From NCBI RefSeq assembly GCF_947623445.1, contig NC_135245.1, positions 5,835,501-5,899,500 on the forward strand: 64,000 nucleotides of DNA, read 5' to 3'. Shown here piece by piece: positions 12,701 through 26,190 of this stretch; within the stretch, counting starts at the first letter, position 1, and every line of letters starts with the position of its first letter. The notes under the pieces are model-generated. The model was not told the DNA's origin, made no database searches, and saw only the letters and a program-made list of their open reading frames with translations. The translations under genes were made by a program, and so were the position numbers. This DNA comes from Clavelina lepadiformis. Taxonomy: Eukaryota; Chordata; Ascidiacea; Aplousobranchia; Clavelinidae.

Positions 12701-15700
12701 TTACTTTTCACAAAAATTGACAACTGGGAGACATCAGGATAATTAATCAGATCAATAGCTATATGTTGATATCACAATCTTATTAATCAACCATGTTTTC
12801 TTTAGATATAATTAAATGTAATTGCCATAAAATAAATCCTAATCCGAAAGTAATTCCCAGTGCAGTAAGATTAGCACGCTTCTGCAGTAATATAAGTCCT
12901 ATCCCAAAATTAAAGCAACACCCCTACAAAACCATACAGAGAGCCCACCATCACAAGATTCTTAAAGCAAGTTGTAATAGTCAATGTCATAAATAGTCAC
13001 AGCCATTCAATCAATGTTTCCACAGTTTTATTGAGTGTCACTTGTTACCATAATAAAGATATTATTGCATGAGACTAAATTTATGTGGCTGTAATATAAG
13101 ACCAAGGCCTCTGCCAAACATTAGCCCAAAAAGCTGATTAATAAAAATTTTAAAATCTCTTTTTAAGAATGAAATATGTAAGCCCAGTCAAATTTCTCAT
13201 ATATATTTGAAAATTTTGATATACACCACAATAGCCATTGATCTATGATAAAGCAGTATTTTTGTATTTAACCAAATAATCTCAAACAAAATTAGTATTC
13301 CTTGAAACAACAAATCTAACATTTAACTGTTGTATACAATAGATTTCTGCTGTTAACATTATCATTTCAGGACCTGTTCTCAAAAACATCTGATATTCTG
13401 ACATAATTATTAAATAGACTTGCATACCTCAGCTGAATCGGTTGAGCAAATTCATTGCGGAATCTTTTCAAGTCATCTCTGGTGATGATTTCACCTCGAT
13501 CGATGGCAGCTTGTTGCTCCTCACTAGGTGGTGGCTCCGGGATGTTGAACCTGTTTCACATGTTTTTTTTTAACAACAGCAGTTTTGGTTAAGGTTCAAA
13601 GAAAACTTTCGAATAAGAAACCACATTAAGCAGAAAACTAAGAAATGCATCATTTAAAGCAAAACCTTTCAAATTTATTTAACAAATGTCACATGATAAA
13701 ACTGTATTATGCTTAAGGTTACAGGACACATGTTGTTTATATTTGCAAATAAAAATCACTAATCTTATACATCCCATTACATATGAATTATATATTATCT
13801 CCATTTCAAAGAAACATACTAATGAGTTGTATTTAGTAAAATACTTGGCAGGGTATAATATGAATGTTGTCTACCGTATAATTATTGGCACTGCTGAAGG
13901 CTGACATTAACATCAAAATTAGCATGTAGGGCATACCATAAAATTTCATAAATCCTTCACTACTCACCTCTCTATTAGGAAATCCAGCAAAAGCTGCGGC
14001 TTACAAAATGAACGAAAGGTTGTGAGAAATGTTTTTGTGAAGCTTGAATCTACAGATATGTATCAAAATAACATGGGTTAGTTATATTAATAAAGTAATA
14101 AAGATCAAAATTTAAATTTCCTTTTTACTGTAGCTAATTAAATCTACTTCAAAAATTTTAACAAAAAACTTTCAGACATATAGTAAGTCTAACCATAATA
14201 CTCATGGTAAGTTAAGCGTTCAACCAGCTTCAGCACAGTGCCCCCTTTAATAGAAGGTATTGACTTTTCATCATCGATGATTATATTTTCTGTGGTATCT
14301 GGCACTGCAAAACGATACCTAAAACCACATCCACATGCATTTATATTACAATGACGATTTCCAAACCCCCATGTTACTGCTTACATTTTACATCAATAAA
14401 GCACCAACATTTTAAGGGAGAAAATTAGTCATATACTTCCAGCTAAACTTGCAGAACATTGTTTATCAAGCAAATTAAAATTTACTTGTCTTCAGATGGA
14501 AGACGTAGTGGTTGACTTTGTGCTTCTTTCCTTATCAGCTGATCAAGCCTGTGATCATACACAGATCGGTATTGCAAGCGTACAAGATGCGACATCCAAG
14601 TCCGCTTCTCATCTTCAGAGTGGGCAACAAATAAATGTCGTGTTTCTCCTTCACAAACAATGAACTGTTGACCACTTTGTTCATCATCTTGTATGGACGT
14701 CTACAAAACATACTTGTTAAATAAGTATGTGTCTGTGGAATTCTATATCTACGAGCATATAAACTCTACAGCAAAGGTCATGGTATGCATGGACACTACT
14801 TCACATTTGCAACGTGACATTTCACAGAAGATTTGTAAAATTTTTTTTACTTTGATGCAGCAAATGTTAGAACTTGCATTGTTATGATAAATTGCATGCT
14901 ATTGTGTGTGTAAATGAATTGCACTTACTCTACGAAGAAGAATTTTTTCTTTCAAACGGAACTCATGTGTCATAGTCACTGAAGGCATTGGCCTTCTTCC
15001 TTGGTTTGACTTACAACAAACCATGAGAGAGTCAAAGAGGAAAACTCGTCTTTCTGAAGATCTTTTTCCACTGATCCTTACCAAATCACCCTGTATCAAT
15101 TTTTAAATACAGCATATATTTATCTAGAAGAAAATGTTCGTAAATGATCCTATCATTTTTTATGTCTAAAGTCATACAAAGCAGCAAAATAACACACGTT
15201 ATTCCTTGAAACTTTTCAATTAATGAGATATCGGTGAGCACATACATCATTAACTTACTGCTAAACTATCTATTAAGCATTCAAAAACAAAATCGAGCCT
15301 TAGCAAATTATATACCTCATAAATGAATTCGTTACACATTTGCGTGATTGTTTTTCCTACCCAGCCTTCGATACTATTCTCAATGCGTTTCATTTTTTCA
15401 GCTTGAACACCTCCTTTCCAAGAAATACGAAGACTTGCTTCGCTAGATATTAGATATTAAATTTAGCACTATTACTACTACTGAGTACTATTAATACAAA
15501 AAAGGTTGTTAATAGTATTCGTGCACCTTGGTCTATTCTTAGGTAGAGAAGCGGCTCTTCCTTCTATCACTAATTTAATTGGAGAAATTGCACTGACAGT
15601 CTGACAAAAGCAATCTTTGTCTTCTTCATCTGATGTTGTTCTTTGTAAAACCTATCATGAGACATTAGTACTGAACCATACATATGCACCAATAAACTTG

Positions 15701-18700
15701 ATAAAGATTACTACTTAAAATGATGTTATATAAGTTTGGACAAATACAATCAATAGAGTGACATATTTTGGTAACAGGGATAACTGTCTTTGAAAAATTT
15801 CCCAAAAAAATTAAAACATTAATTATACAACATAGTTAGTACCTGTATTTGATCAAAATAATTTAATCCATGGTATATGGGTGCAACAAGTAGATGAGGC
15901 AAGACATAAGTGACCATGTCACGAAAACCTTCAGCTTTCTCAGCCTATATTATACAGCATACATAACAAATTTGTAACATTTGTACTTGGACACGAAGAA
16001 AACCACACCCAGACTACTGAAACGAATATGGTAGATTTGAGATTTGTTTGTGTCAGAATGCTTGATATTTGTGTTGATATGAAGTAGAATAAATGTTGTC
16101 TCACCAGATTCCTGGCTATTATACATCAGTCATTGTAAATTTAGTGGTACACGTGAATGCGAAGCACCTTCACGACAAAATTAACCCTTTAATTCAAAAA
16201 TCATAAAATATTAGGCTTAAAAGTTTTTCTAAAATCAAATTTAAAATTCTGGACTTGTTATTCTATAACGATCATCCTTAGACTTTTAAGACCAGTAAAA
16301 AAACAACTTAGAGATTTTGTAACACTTTTCGTCAGGTTTAATGCCATTGCTGCTGTGAATAATTTTCAAAGACTAAACTTACTTTTAAGACAGAATTAAC
16401 AGCGGTTTGTCTAAGAATAGCTCGAAATTGACTGTCCCATGTTTCTTTTGTAATATTCTGAGCATAATCGGAGTAAAGCTCGAAGCTGCATTCCTGTCAT
16501 AAAAGTTTTCGTTTAAGTAACAATGCATCTCCAAATTGAAACTATTCCACATCAGCGTACATTGAAATTGCCTTCTTGAAAAATTCATTGAAATGTTTAC
16601 TTTGGCTAAATATAGCTAACCTCTGCTAGTTCCTCGAAGCAATTACCGATCAGTGGTACAGGGTTGGATTCATCTGTCATCTCAGCCGCTTCTTCGAGCA
16701 TCACAATCAACTTTGTGGACATTTCAGCAATATCTTCAATGTTACCAAAAATGATATCAATGTCCTGCAGAAATTGAGAAGTCTCTTTATGTATATCCTT
16801 TATCTTTAAGAGTGATATGACTGCAGCAACATACATTGAAGCCATGTCTGATGTTCACAGTTAGAAAGCCAATGGTAAATTTTCTAACATGAGGCTTCAT
16901 ATATCAAAAAAAACAAAAATCATATATTTATATAACCAAAATTCTCCTTCACATACTGCTTCTGTGAACAAGTTTGGATTGTCAGTGAAAGCTTTCTTGA
17001 AAATCTTTATGATAAGGTGAAGATCTCTCAAGTATCGCTGCTCTTCTGCCAACAGGGCTCGCACAAGAGTTGCATAAGATGTTTCTCCTGAGACACATTC
17101 TCATTGAAAAAACAACGTCAGCCATCAATTTCGCAAAATTAACACAAATTTCAAATTGTTGAGAATTTTGACTGTAAAAACATTGTTTTTGGACAATTAA
17201 AAAGGAAACAGTGTTCAAGCAAAACCAAATTCTATTACGTTTTCAATAAAAATACCTTAGCAAACGTTTTGCTTTAAAGATTATGCCACATAAAAGCAAG
17301 ACTTGAAAAGTTTATGGTAACAATTAACTATTTGCAATAAACAAATTATCATAAAATATTCGGTGTGGGTATATAAAAATTACAAATGCTAGCATCAAAT
17401 ACTCTAAAACAAAACAAATAACCTTTCTCATCAAATGTGGCAACAGGTATTAATGGGATATCTTCCTCATTTTCATCACCTTGAAAGATATTCACCAATA
17501 CCTAGTATTGTAACAAATATAGCGTTTCTTCATTGTTTAAAACAGTAGTGATTATGCTCCTTTAATAGCATCTTTCAATGAGATACATATATCAAAATAT
17601 TAATTTCCAGGCTTACAAAAATTTTAAAAAACATTATGAATATCTAAAAATCCTTTCAACACAGGTAAGAGCACAGAACATACACTAAGCATTTTTACAC
17701 AAATAAATACAAGCATTTCAAAATCAATCCAAGGATTTATTCACCTTATCGGCATACATAGCAATTTTTACATCTTGTTCACTAATTTCCTTCCTTGTCA
17801 TTGAGATATTTTCAACATAGTTTGCCGTTAGCTTCAGAATGTCAAACAGCATATACTCAAGTAGAGCAGCAAAGAACAAGGATACTTGTTTATCGGCACT
17901 GCTTTGGGCTAAATCCTAAAAGGTTTTGAGAAACATAACCTTACTCCAAGTACTATTTTTCAAGCCATGCAAAATCTTTCCGATAAAGTTGCACCAAATT
18001 AAATAAGTTAAATAAAAATATATATTACTCGTTAACTAATATATATTTTTCATTAACTAAATGTAGGGCCTCACCTTTAATATATGATGAACTTTGTCCA
18101 CAGAAATATGAACCTTTTTCCTGCTTTTATCACGCATTTTCAGTTTTGCATCCTCTATAGCTCCAGATGAAAGAGGCTCAGGAAATTTTCGGGATAGCTG
18201 CTCTTGTGCTTCCTGGAATAAACAAAAATATATTAATGAAGTAATTGCCCGCTATGCTTGAAAACTACAACAAACTAATAGGCTACATATATTTCATAAA
18301 TTCAAGAATAATCATACAAACACAATTTACTATCTCTAACTCAGCATTTCCCTATTCACTTTTCACCCTGTACCCCCTGGGAGTATAAAAACCAATCTTG
18401 CACTCTTTGTTTTGAATAAACGACCTATTCTTTATTCCATTTGTGTCTCACAACCCCCATAAATACTTCTGCCACTCTCCTGGGGTGCAGACAACCTTAA
18501 CTGGTAAGCACTTTAAATTAGCATTGGCCTATTAAAGATCATAGCAATTCCCAATAGCCTGTGTTTTTACCTGAAGATTTTTTGGAAAGGGTTGCAATAG
18601 AGATACGAGTAATCTAATAAGAAGATGATCTAAATATTGCACAGCTTCCTGTGACAAGGACAAAGAACCATGGCGAGCTTGTTGAATCTGAAAACAACAC

Positions 18701-19556
18701 ATTTTTAAGGTCTTGCATTCAACAATAATGTTTCCATAATTCAAATGACTACCATACAAGTAGCCTGCAATGACACCTGAACGGAACTCTAAAAACGTGA
18801 CACTATAAGCAACAGTTATTATAGACGACAGAGCCGTAACCAAGTCATCAAACTCGCGACGCAAGTCAAGTTGAGTCTTTTGGTAAATACGAATCGAGTC
18901 AACTGAAGTCAAATCGATTAATATTCGAAACCAAGCCAAACAGAAAGCAAAAACACCCTTTCCATCAACCACAAATGTTTAGCATTATTATAAAATTTGC
19001 TTCATTTGGCTGCAACATACGCATTCGTAGAAAAATAAAACCATTTTAAGTTACACTTTAATGTATTCTGACCAAAAAATAGAGTTTCGTTTTACTGTAA
19101 TGCTGAAACGTAATCAAAAAGACCCGAGTTGAGCCAAGTTGAGTAATTTCAAACAATGACTTGAGCCAAGTCAAGCCATTTTTGTACTTTCTTAGAAAGG
19201 GACTCAAGTCAAGTGGAATCTTTGAAAAAAGTGACTCAAGTCATTACGACTCTGATAGACGAAGTTAGTCTGAAAATGTCCATACATAGCAATTCTTGTT
19301 GAATCGGCTACTGTGTAATACAAGACTGTGAAATATTGTCAAAATGTAGGCTACTACATGATGTGATAATCTACATGCATACAAGCCCACAAACTAGCGA
19401 TACCTTTAAAACATACACAAGACATTTTAAGTTCATCGGAAAGAAAAATGGTTAACACAAAATAACCACTTACCCAATCACCAAAATATAGCATTTTACC
19501 TTTGTAATTGAGGATATAAAAGTACCAGAAAAGCGAGTTTCATTAGAAGAATCCAT
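9800..19556 (-). CDS. SOS1: Son of sevenless (SOS), Ras/Rac guanine nucleotide exchange factor
   Basis: SOS loads GTP onto Ras downstream of receptor tyrosine kinases, at the plasma membrane, recruited by GRB2. I read 23 exons on the minus strand: 19556-19500, 18687-18571, 18212-18075, 17915-17745, 17501-17423, 17087-16957, 16764-16621, 16493-16383, 15944-15843, 15651-15527, 15442-15316, 15090-14929, 14700-14486, 14318-14194, 14049-13968, 13550-13428, 12660-12346, 12251-12119, 11768-11619, 11497-11380, 11285-11189, 11041-10843, 10636-9800. They sum to 3858 nt, giving 1285 aa, close to human SOS1 (1333). Domains in order: histone fold (about 1-185), DH (about 188-390), PH (about 430-540, [12 protein letters not shown]), REM (about 580-720), CDC25 catalytic domain (about 760-1005, with [13 protein letters not shown] and NNFNGLLE), and a proline-rich tail with PxxPxR motifs such as PPLPPRDD and PPVPPRDPP for GRB2 SH3 binding. 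The start is the first [12 protein letters not shown], in a 57-nt exon. Introns 1 and 18 carry hAT-type insertions. The symbol follows the vertebrate orthologue; SOS1 versus SOS2 cannot be told. Confidence 0.95.
11877..12085. repeat. hAT-like MITE in a SOS intron
   Basis: The left end is CAGGCCTGCACAAC and the right end on the reverse strand is CAGACCTGCACTAC. The flanking octamers are GGTTAATT and GTTTAACA, which match at five of eight positions, so the duplication is decayed at best. The element lies between the exons at 11768 and 12119 and ends 34 bp from the latter's donor side. Confidence 0.5.
18829..19254. repeat. hAT-type non-autonomous element in SOS intron 1, 426 bp
   Basis: The termini are CAGAGCCGTAA (left) and, on the reverse strand, CAGAGTCGTAATGACTTGAG (right). 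A perfect 8-bp direct repeat ATAGACGA lies outside both ends (18821-18828 and 19255-19262). The interior is rich in AAGTCAAGT-type words. It is inserted between the first and second coding exons of SOS. Confidence 0.8.
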
Positions 19557-21159
19557 TTTGTTTCTATTAAGTAATGGTATGCAGTAATTCTGCTTCCTTC
19601 AGCAAAGATTGGCCTTTAAAATTCGTGATTACACCATATCTTGCAGCAGTAAAATGATTGGTAAGGTCATTCAAGATTTATTCCACCAGATTCAAACTAG
19701 CGGTAGATTTCAAATGCCATAAGCTAGGACGCAGCAGTACGACAAACACAAACCCGCAGAATACCAAACTAGGCCAGTATGCCCGTTTTGCAGCAAATTT
19801 CCATATTTTAATATGATAACAAGGTACAATCCCACCGTATTCGATTTACTTTCAACAACTTAGAAGCATAAGCCTACAATACCACACCTTAGCCTACCAC
19901 TTTTCAACTAAACATCTGTGAGCCAATTTAGCTTTCAAAAGAAGCAAAACTAGCAGAGCTGCAAAAATTCACTCGTATAGCAATCATATTCTGTTTTCAA
20001 AATATAAGTGGTTGCTCTAAACATTATCAAAATAAGATTTGTTTTATTTTTGAGTTATTGTAGTTACACTGTACGTAAGATTTCCATTGTATTTACACTA
20101 GAGCTAAAGAGACTACACCATTGCCATGAAAAAAATTATTTTAATTTGACCTATTTTAGGTAATTAACCTTTTTGTTTTTATGTTCGAAAAGATTTTTCT
20201 ATCATAGGTGTGGCGGTTGATGTTGGAATCAGGCCATTTTAAAAACACCACAATTCCTTGACAAATTATGACGTCACACGAATGTGAATTCCAACGCTGC
20301 ACAAAAAGAGCGAGGGGCAATTGGAGTAATAACTTGGAGTAAAGCAAACCTGTTTCCTTATTCGTCTTTGTGTGCATTTAAGTGTTAATCAATGCGTGCA
20401 TGAGGGACAGCCATTAAACGAAATGCGAAAGCGTGATTCGACCATTAACTTCGTATCACCTTGACAATGATTGAATGAAGCTGTCATGATTTGCTTATAG
20501 TGATTCTTGGATGTTTTTAAATGTATATATTTAATTTGACTTTGCTGCCAACTTCCAGCCCTCGATGCATCTTCGCTATAATGAAACATTGGAGTCCGAT
20601 GTTACTCATGGACAGTGGTGGCTTTTGGTTTGTGGGCCCCGAAGCGAGGTATGGCGCGACTTAAGCTTTGGGACCCCAAATTTACGGGAGACATAAGCTA
20701 TCTATCCTCGTCGGTCCGGGGGCATGCTCCCCGGAAAAGTTTGAATTTACGTGATATAAAATGCATATAATTTTGTTTTTATTTCAAAACACAAACTGCT
20801 CGAGATGTTTTGTGCATTTCTTTTCAGTTTTTTGCTGCCTAAATTTTGCTCTATGGCCCCTAAGATTTTACACTTGAAATGAATTGTTTGTTGCTATCGT
20901 GCATCTAATACCTCAGAGGTTTGCCAGCAGAGAACACAACTTTTTTTCGTCTTGGCATAATGTTTTAAATCATGTGAACGTTTAAGCATCAAGCTATATG
21001 AAAGTAATCTCAACAGAAAGGGGACCGATTTACACGAAGGTTCGATTCACACAATTTTTTCCCTATTCTAAATACAGTTCATACAGTTAATCAGCATTAA
21101 CCAATGAATGAATCCTGTCCCAAAAAATTGCGAATAGTTAACAATAAAACCTGCACGCA
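19557..21159. other. Upstream region of SOS
   Basis: SOS 5' flank. From 20613 a segment begins CAGTGGTGGC and contains GGTCCGGGGGCATGCTCCCC, a word familiar from hAT-type MITEs of marine invertebrates. Its other end was not located. No gene, TATA box or CpG-rich stretch is evident. Confidence 0.4.
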
Positions 21160-21224
21160 ATGTTTGTTCTTTTTGTTCTATCCTCATGGTGGGAAACCCG
21201 AGTCGATCGCCTTGCTCGCCTCAC

Positions 21225-21440
21225 CCTAAAACATGGGTGGGCAACCTACGGCCGGATCCGGCACGCGACAGCGTTCAAAACTGCTCATTGTACCCGTCCC
21301 GTGACCGCATTAAAATTTGGTGTTTTTGCTGCTCGGCCGGATGCAATTTATGCGGTATGCGGTACTTTTATGTACCAACGTGTTTTGTTTTTTCAGACTA
21401 CATACGAAAAGAGTTTTAAAATTAACCACTGATGCGGACG
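21225..21440 (+). repeat. Fragment of a hAT-type element (one end)
   Basis: ACATGGGTGGGCAACCTACG near 21230 resembles the GGGTGGGCAACCT terminus common to hAT (Charlie-like) elements. It is followed by GGCC-rich sequence. The opposite end and target duplication were not found. Short ORFs here have no recognisable domain. Confidence 0.35.
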
Positions 21441-21478
21441 TAGTAGTTAGTAAAGGAACTGAGTGAGCAGATGAATCG

Positions 21479-21593
21479 TCCTAGGTTGAATGGTCCTGGG
21501 TTGAATGGTCCGCGGGTTGAATTGTCCTGAGTTGAATCGTCCGTGGGTTGAATCGTCCGGGGTTTAATCGTCCGTGGATTGAATCGTCCGACC
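21479..21593. repeat. Short-period tandem repeat, about 15-17 bp unit
   Basis: Seven imperfect copies of GGTTGAATCGTCC separated by 2-4 variable bases (TG, GCG, TGA, GTG and similar) run through the segment. The minus-strand ORF over it reads as a TIQPTDDSTQDN-like low-complexity peptide and is not taken as a gene. Confidence 0.7.
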
Positions 21594-22590
21594 ACCAAAA
21601 TAAAAGTGGTATTGCAATTAAAAACGAAATTTAGTTCTTGGTCTTTGTCGGCTGTATTCCTAAAGTTAGAATAAAATTTGATAAAAGTAATAAGTTTTGA
21701 TAAAATTTGGAATATCTCCAATATCTATACTAGTATATCTGAATACTTGAAATAATACAATGAACGTCTGATTAAATTTAAGAACTAATTAACTTCCAAC
21801 TGAACACGGTAACCGAACCAACCTTTTATTCTTCATTACAACAAGCGTTTGTGCCAACATAATTCATCGCTTCCGATCATGCCATATGCTGGGACACTAA
21901 ACCCATTTGTCTTGGCGCCAACAGAAGTTTATATTTCCTGAATCCTAAAGAATCATTGTCGAGTTTAAAGTCGTGCAAACACTTTGTTTAGGCCGAGGCA
22001 AAGATTCTCTCGGCCGTAGCTGTAGTGTATTGTGCACTGAGTATTTCTCTGTTGGGTAATTATGTTACATTATGGCCCTGAATATTTTTCAATGCTGAAC
22101 ATTATTTAAAAACGTGTAATCGTGGTCGAATTAAAATATTTGTTCCGTGGAAATTGAACCCTGGCTACGGCCTTTTTGCCTATGCCGATGGCATACAAAA
22201 TATTTCTGCTTCCAGAACGCTTGTTGTTAATTTAAAATCTGGGTGTTTTGTTTGCTGTCCTGGGTGTATTTCAGCCAAATTTTTCGAAAAAAATTTTCCA
22301 TGTCAAGTTTACCATACCAGTAAAATGGCATCAATGACCTGTTTCAAAGGAAATGAATCCTGCACGGAATTCTCACTGAATCTGCGATGATACGGCATTA
22401 CAGTATAATACACATTAAATTGTTTTAATTGCATATAATTGACTATTATGATAAAAACACATACACTGGAGTACTAGACGCAACAAATACAATAAACGTA
22501 TTAAAAACACAAAAATCTGTAACAGACAAGCGCAATTACGACACAACATTGTGACATTGAGTAGGAAGACTACTACTTACATAACGAAAG
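21594..22590. other. Intergenic, nothing recognised
   Basis: Between the tandem repeat and the NUDT14 stop codon. Only short ORFs without domains occur here. The segment 22150-22290 repeats the words CTACGGCC and GGTGTTTT seen at 21230-21330, suggesting a second fragment of the same repeat. Confidence 0.35.
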
Positions 22591-25500
22591 CTACAGATAT
22601 TGTTTTAAACTTTCATTAACTTTGTTATTCAGGAACCATGATAGTGCATATAAAGCACCAGATGGAGTTTTGATAAGTTTTGAGCTGTCAGACAAGAAAA
22701 TTTTGATTTCAGATAGCTTAAGATGAAATAGATCGATCATTTCACCTTCATGCTCACACCCCCCTCCGTCAGTTGCCTGTTGATAATTTACAGTCAATAT
22801 TAATGGAATTAAATACTACTGTAGTGCAATGACCAGGAATTTAAATCATACAATACTGGCAACTACCGCCGTTTGTGTTATGTAATACTGCATATCACAC
22901 TTCTTGTTCATAAAGAGTAAAATAAATAAAACCTACTTTCATGGTGTCGTCAACTTCTACATAAAACATATGCTGAACATTTCCAGACACACCAATGCCT
23001 GACCTTGAAAATGGAAAAATTCATACAAGACACTGAATAGCAAATTGTACAGATTAGTGCTATGCACCATACAGTTTACAATGCAGTTAATGCATAATGC
23101 AATTAGATAACTACTTTATGAGGTATTGAAAAATAGTCTGTTATTATTTCTAGGGTCACATTTTGATGCAATACAAGGATAAAACTCGGGGGGGAATTCT
23201 TGGTTTTAGTATGAAAGCCAAAAAAATAATTGACAAAATGATGCTTCTACTATATATACATTAATTACCTAAACGAAACAATTGGTTCAAGTTTTTCTTC
23301 CATAACTTTATAACCTGTCTCTTCAAAAACTTCACTTGTTGCTATTTCTCGTGGTGAGGCATCTCGGTCAATAATACCAGCGCATAACTCATAAGTAACC
23401 CCAGAAGATGATGGCGCTAGTTTAAAACATATATATAATGTACTGTATTTACGGTAATGTTAAAACTGAATTAGGATACTTCACAGTTGAAATCAGTACA
23501 GCAATGTATATTCCTACATCTTAAAAAACTGGAAATGTTTTGGTAAACGTCTTATCAAAGCATAAAATGGTTCATGAAACGTTAGCCATCATTGTCTAAA
23601 TTTAACTGTTAACAGTTTATTCTAAAATATGCTCTCCTGAAAACAACAGTTCTCCAAAGCATGTCAGCTTTTGAGATCAATAAAACACATTGGCGGCATT
23701 TATTGCTACCAGACTTATTGCATATACTGTACATTGATTATAAATACTTTAAAACAAATACAGTTATAAAAGGGATATACATTTAATATAACCAGAGATA
23801 GCAAGAAAAAACATTAGAAAATAGCATAAATGCAAACATTCAAAGCATACCTTGATTTGAACCTTCTAATTTTGAGTGTGACGCCATATATACAGCTAGA
23901 AAATAAAATAATGTATTGATTAAAGTTGTGTCTTTCTATTGTCATATCAATGCAATAGAACCAAATATAAACCTGGTCGAAATTGCTGCACCATCACAAT
24001 TTTTTGAGATGTAACATTGAAAATAAGCACAGCAACGCTGTAAAAATAAAAAGACCCTATTATTATACAGTATATCAAAATAATAAAATGTACCATTATA
24101 TACATCAAAAACTAACAAAACTATTAGTAAGACATAACTAAAAACAAGATATTACCAAAAAGCATCAAAAGTAAACCAAGCTACCTGTCATGAACTTTCA
24201 TATAATCCCAAGTCTTTTTGACTCCAGCCTGTGCAGAAAGTAGAACATTATGTTAAAACAAAATGGTAATGTGTGTTATTCGAATATTTGTTTTCGGACT
24301 AAAGAAATCCTTTGCAATGATTTCATATTGTACAGTCCTATTCCGTGAGTATTGAGCATATGACTGCATTTGTACTACAAGTGATGTAAAGCATTAGTAA
24401 CTAGGTGTGACCAACTATTTTAAATTCAACTGATTAACTTAGATATCAGTCTGGTCATCTAAGAACAGTTGATCTAACACGTTTGCAAATAAAAAAAAAA
24501 GACTACACTACTTTATAAATCATGTGAGTAGTCATGCCGGCCAATGTTTACTGTAGACTTTATTTTAGAAACAATCTTATTCTGATGGTAGTACGACTTA
24601 AAATGTGGGTTCGTAACACAATGGCAGGCAATTCTCAAAAAAAAGACGTTTACATGCCTTAACAAATTAACAATAACATGCTGGAGTCTTAAAAAAATCA
24701 TTGTAAGGGACAACATTAGCTGTTTAGAATAGTCTGATGTGGCTGAGATCGATAGCCAGATTCTTGTGTCTGCATATTGTAACTGAAAGAGTCTAGCAAA
24801 AACTTAGCTTACCATCGGAATTAGATTGAGACAGTTCCATTTTGAGGAACTTGTCTAAGCTGGTGTGTGATTTGTACTTTTTGTGTATAATAAGTACTGC
24901 AGCACTGATACTATTCTACAGATGTGGCAAGTTTATGTTTATTACGTTTAGTTATACTTAGAAGGTACACTTACATTTGACTTTTATGCTCTAACTTTTG
25001 TACTTGGTTAACAAAAAATTAGGAAAAATATCTTTGAATGGGCAATGCTTTCAGTGGAAGTCAAGTTGAAATACACTTCTCCATATTTTGCAATTTTATT
25101 TTTTGTCAGTTTTTGGGTGGTGGGGACAAAAAACAATGCCAATTGCTTTAAGCATGTGTTAATACATGGTGAGAAAGTTAAAAAGGCTTAAAACGGGCAA
25201 GAAAATAATAATGGTATTGGAAATAACTTGAATATTGTTCGTGCAGTAGCCATACTTTCCACTATGGATTTTAGACATCGTAAACAAAAATTTTAATCTT
25301 CTAAAACACATGGCTATGTTGCCAGAGACCAGACAGCCATTTTTTGTATGGAATATCTTCTATGTGCATTTTTTTTTCTTGTGCATGAATTTTTGACTTA
25401 TTTTCACTGCAACAATTCAGTATCATTTGGTAGGTTTCTACCAATCGGGTTGAGTTTGAAAAACAACACATTAATATTCAAATTAATATTTCATACTTTG

Positions 25501-26190
25501 TGAAGTTAGCTGTCTGAACTAGCAGAGCTTGTGCAAGTGGTTGCAATCACACATAATGGTCAGGAGTGCAGAGTGTGGCAGTTTTCGCCGATATCGTGGG
25601 GCTGCAGAAGCAAAATTCCGGTATGCAAGGAAACAGCCGTTGTGTACCCTGACTTGTGGACTTATATGGACCAATTATGATGGCCTGTCACAATATGTCA
25701 TATACTTTTGAGAAACATGTCCAAATGATTTAAAAAATATTGGGGTCTAATGCTGAAGTGCACAACCATCCGACGTCACAATTTGAATAGCAGGGTTCGA
25801 GTATATAAATGCATCACACGGTTATTTACTTCGAGACTTCTGTACTAGACCGAAATACTTTAATTACGACGTCATCTGGTTGTGCACTTGTATACTATAC
25901 TGGATAAAGCAAGGTTTCAGGTCCAAAAGTGGAACTAAACGTCATTTCATAGAACCAAAAAGTCCAACTTCCAGGGTCAAAAAATACCAATAGCCTAGTA
26001 ATATAACTCCTTTCCATTTAGGCCATCACAAAGGAGTGCAAAGGCTAAAGACTAACATACCGTAACTGGCGTTATTGTATACCTGCATGTAAGTTACTCG
26101 CATTGGCTTAATGTATTTGGAATCGGAAATCTTCTCAGTGGAGAGAATTTTTACATCTTCAATATTTTCTCTGATATTTTTAAAATCCAT
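22591..26190 (-). CDS. NUDT14: NUDT14-type UDP-sugar pyrophosphatase (Nudix hydrolase)
   Basis: This family hydrolyses UDP-glucose (also ADP-ribose) to a sugar 1-phosphate and a nucleoside monophosphate, in the cytosol. Seven minus-strand exons: 26190-26083, 24228-24185, 24037-23973, 23895-23851, 23416-23269, 23003-22937, 22776-22591. They sum to 663 nt and 220 aa, against 222 aa in human. Diagnostic stretches are TWDYMKVHDS (exon 2), VQQFRPAVY (exons 3-4), the Nudix region CAGIIDRDASPREIATSEVF with EETGY (exon 5, residues 99-123) and SGIGVSGNVQHMFYVEV (exon 6). Within the Nudix box, the glutamate and arginine of the GX5EX7RE consensus are replaced by Ala107 and Ser115. The catalytic E116, E119, E120 and G122 remain. 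Human NUDT14 is similarly divergent at these positions. The start is the only ATG (MDFKNIREN) in the first exon. Confidence 0.9.
25566..25655. repeat. Dispersed repeat, copy 1 (NUDT14 intron 1)
   Basis: Shares GGTTTTCGCCG-type and GCAGAAGCAAAATTCCG words in the same order and spacing with 52336-52436. It lies in the long first intron of NUDT14. Ends and class are not resolved. Confidence 0.55.
25750..25890. repeat. MITE related to the 4871-4963 element
   Basis: The inverted ends AAGTGCACAACCATCCGACG and AAGTGCACAACCAGATGACG lie near the two edges, and TA lies at the left boundary. The interior includes CTTCTGTACTAGACC, as in the 4.9-kb locus. It lies in NUDT14 intron 1. Confidence 0.5.

Noticed and set aside
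22937-23003. Suspected one-base deletion in NUDT14 exon 6
   Set aside because: On recounting, the exon is 67 nt and all seven exons add to 663 nt with an open frame. SGIGVSG and NVQHMFYVEV are in one frame.
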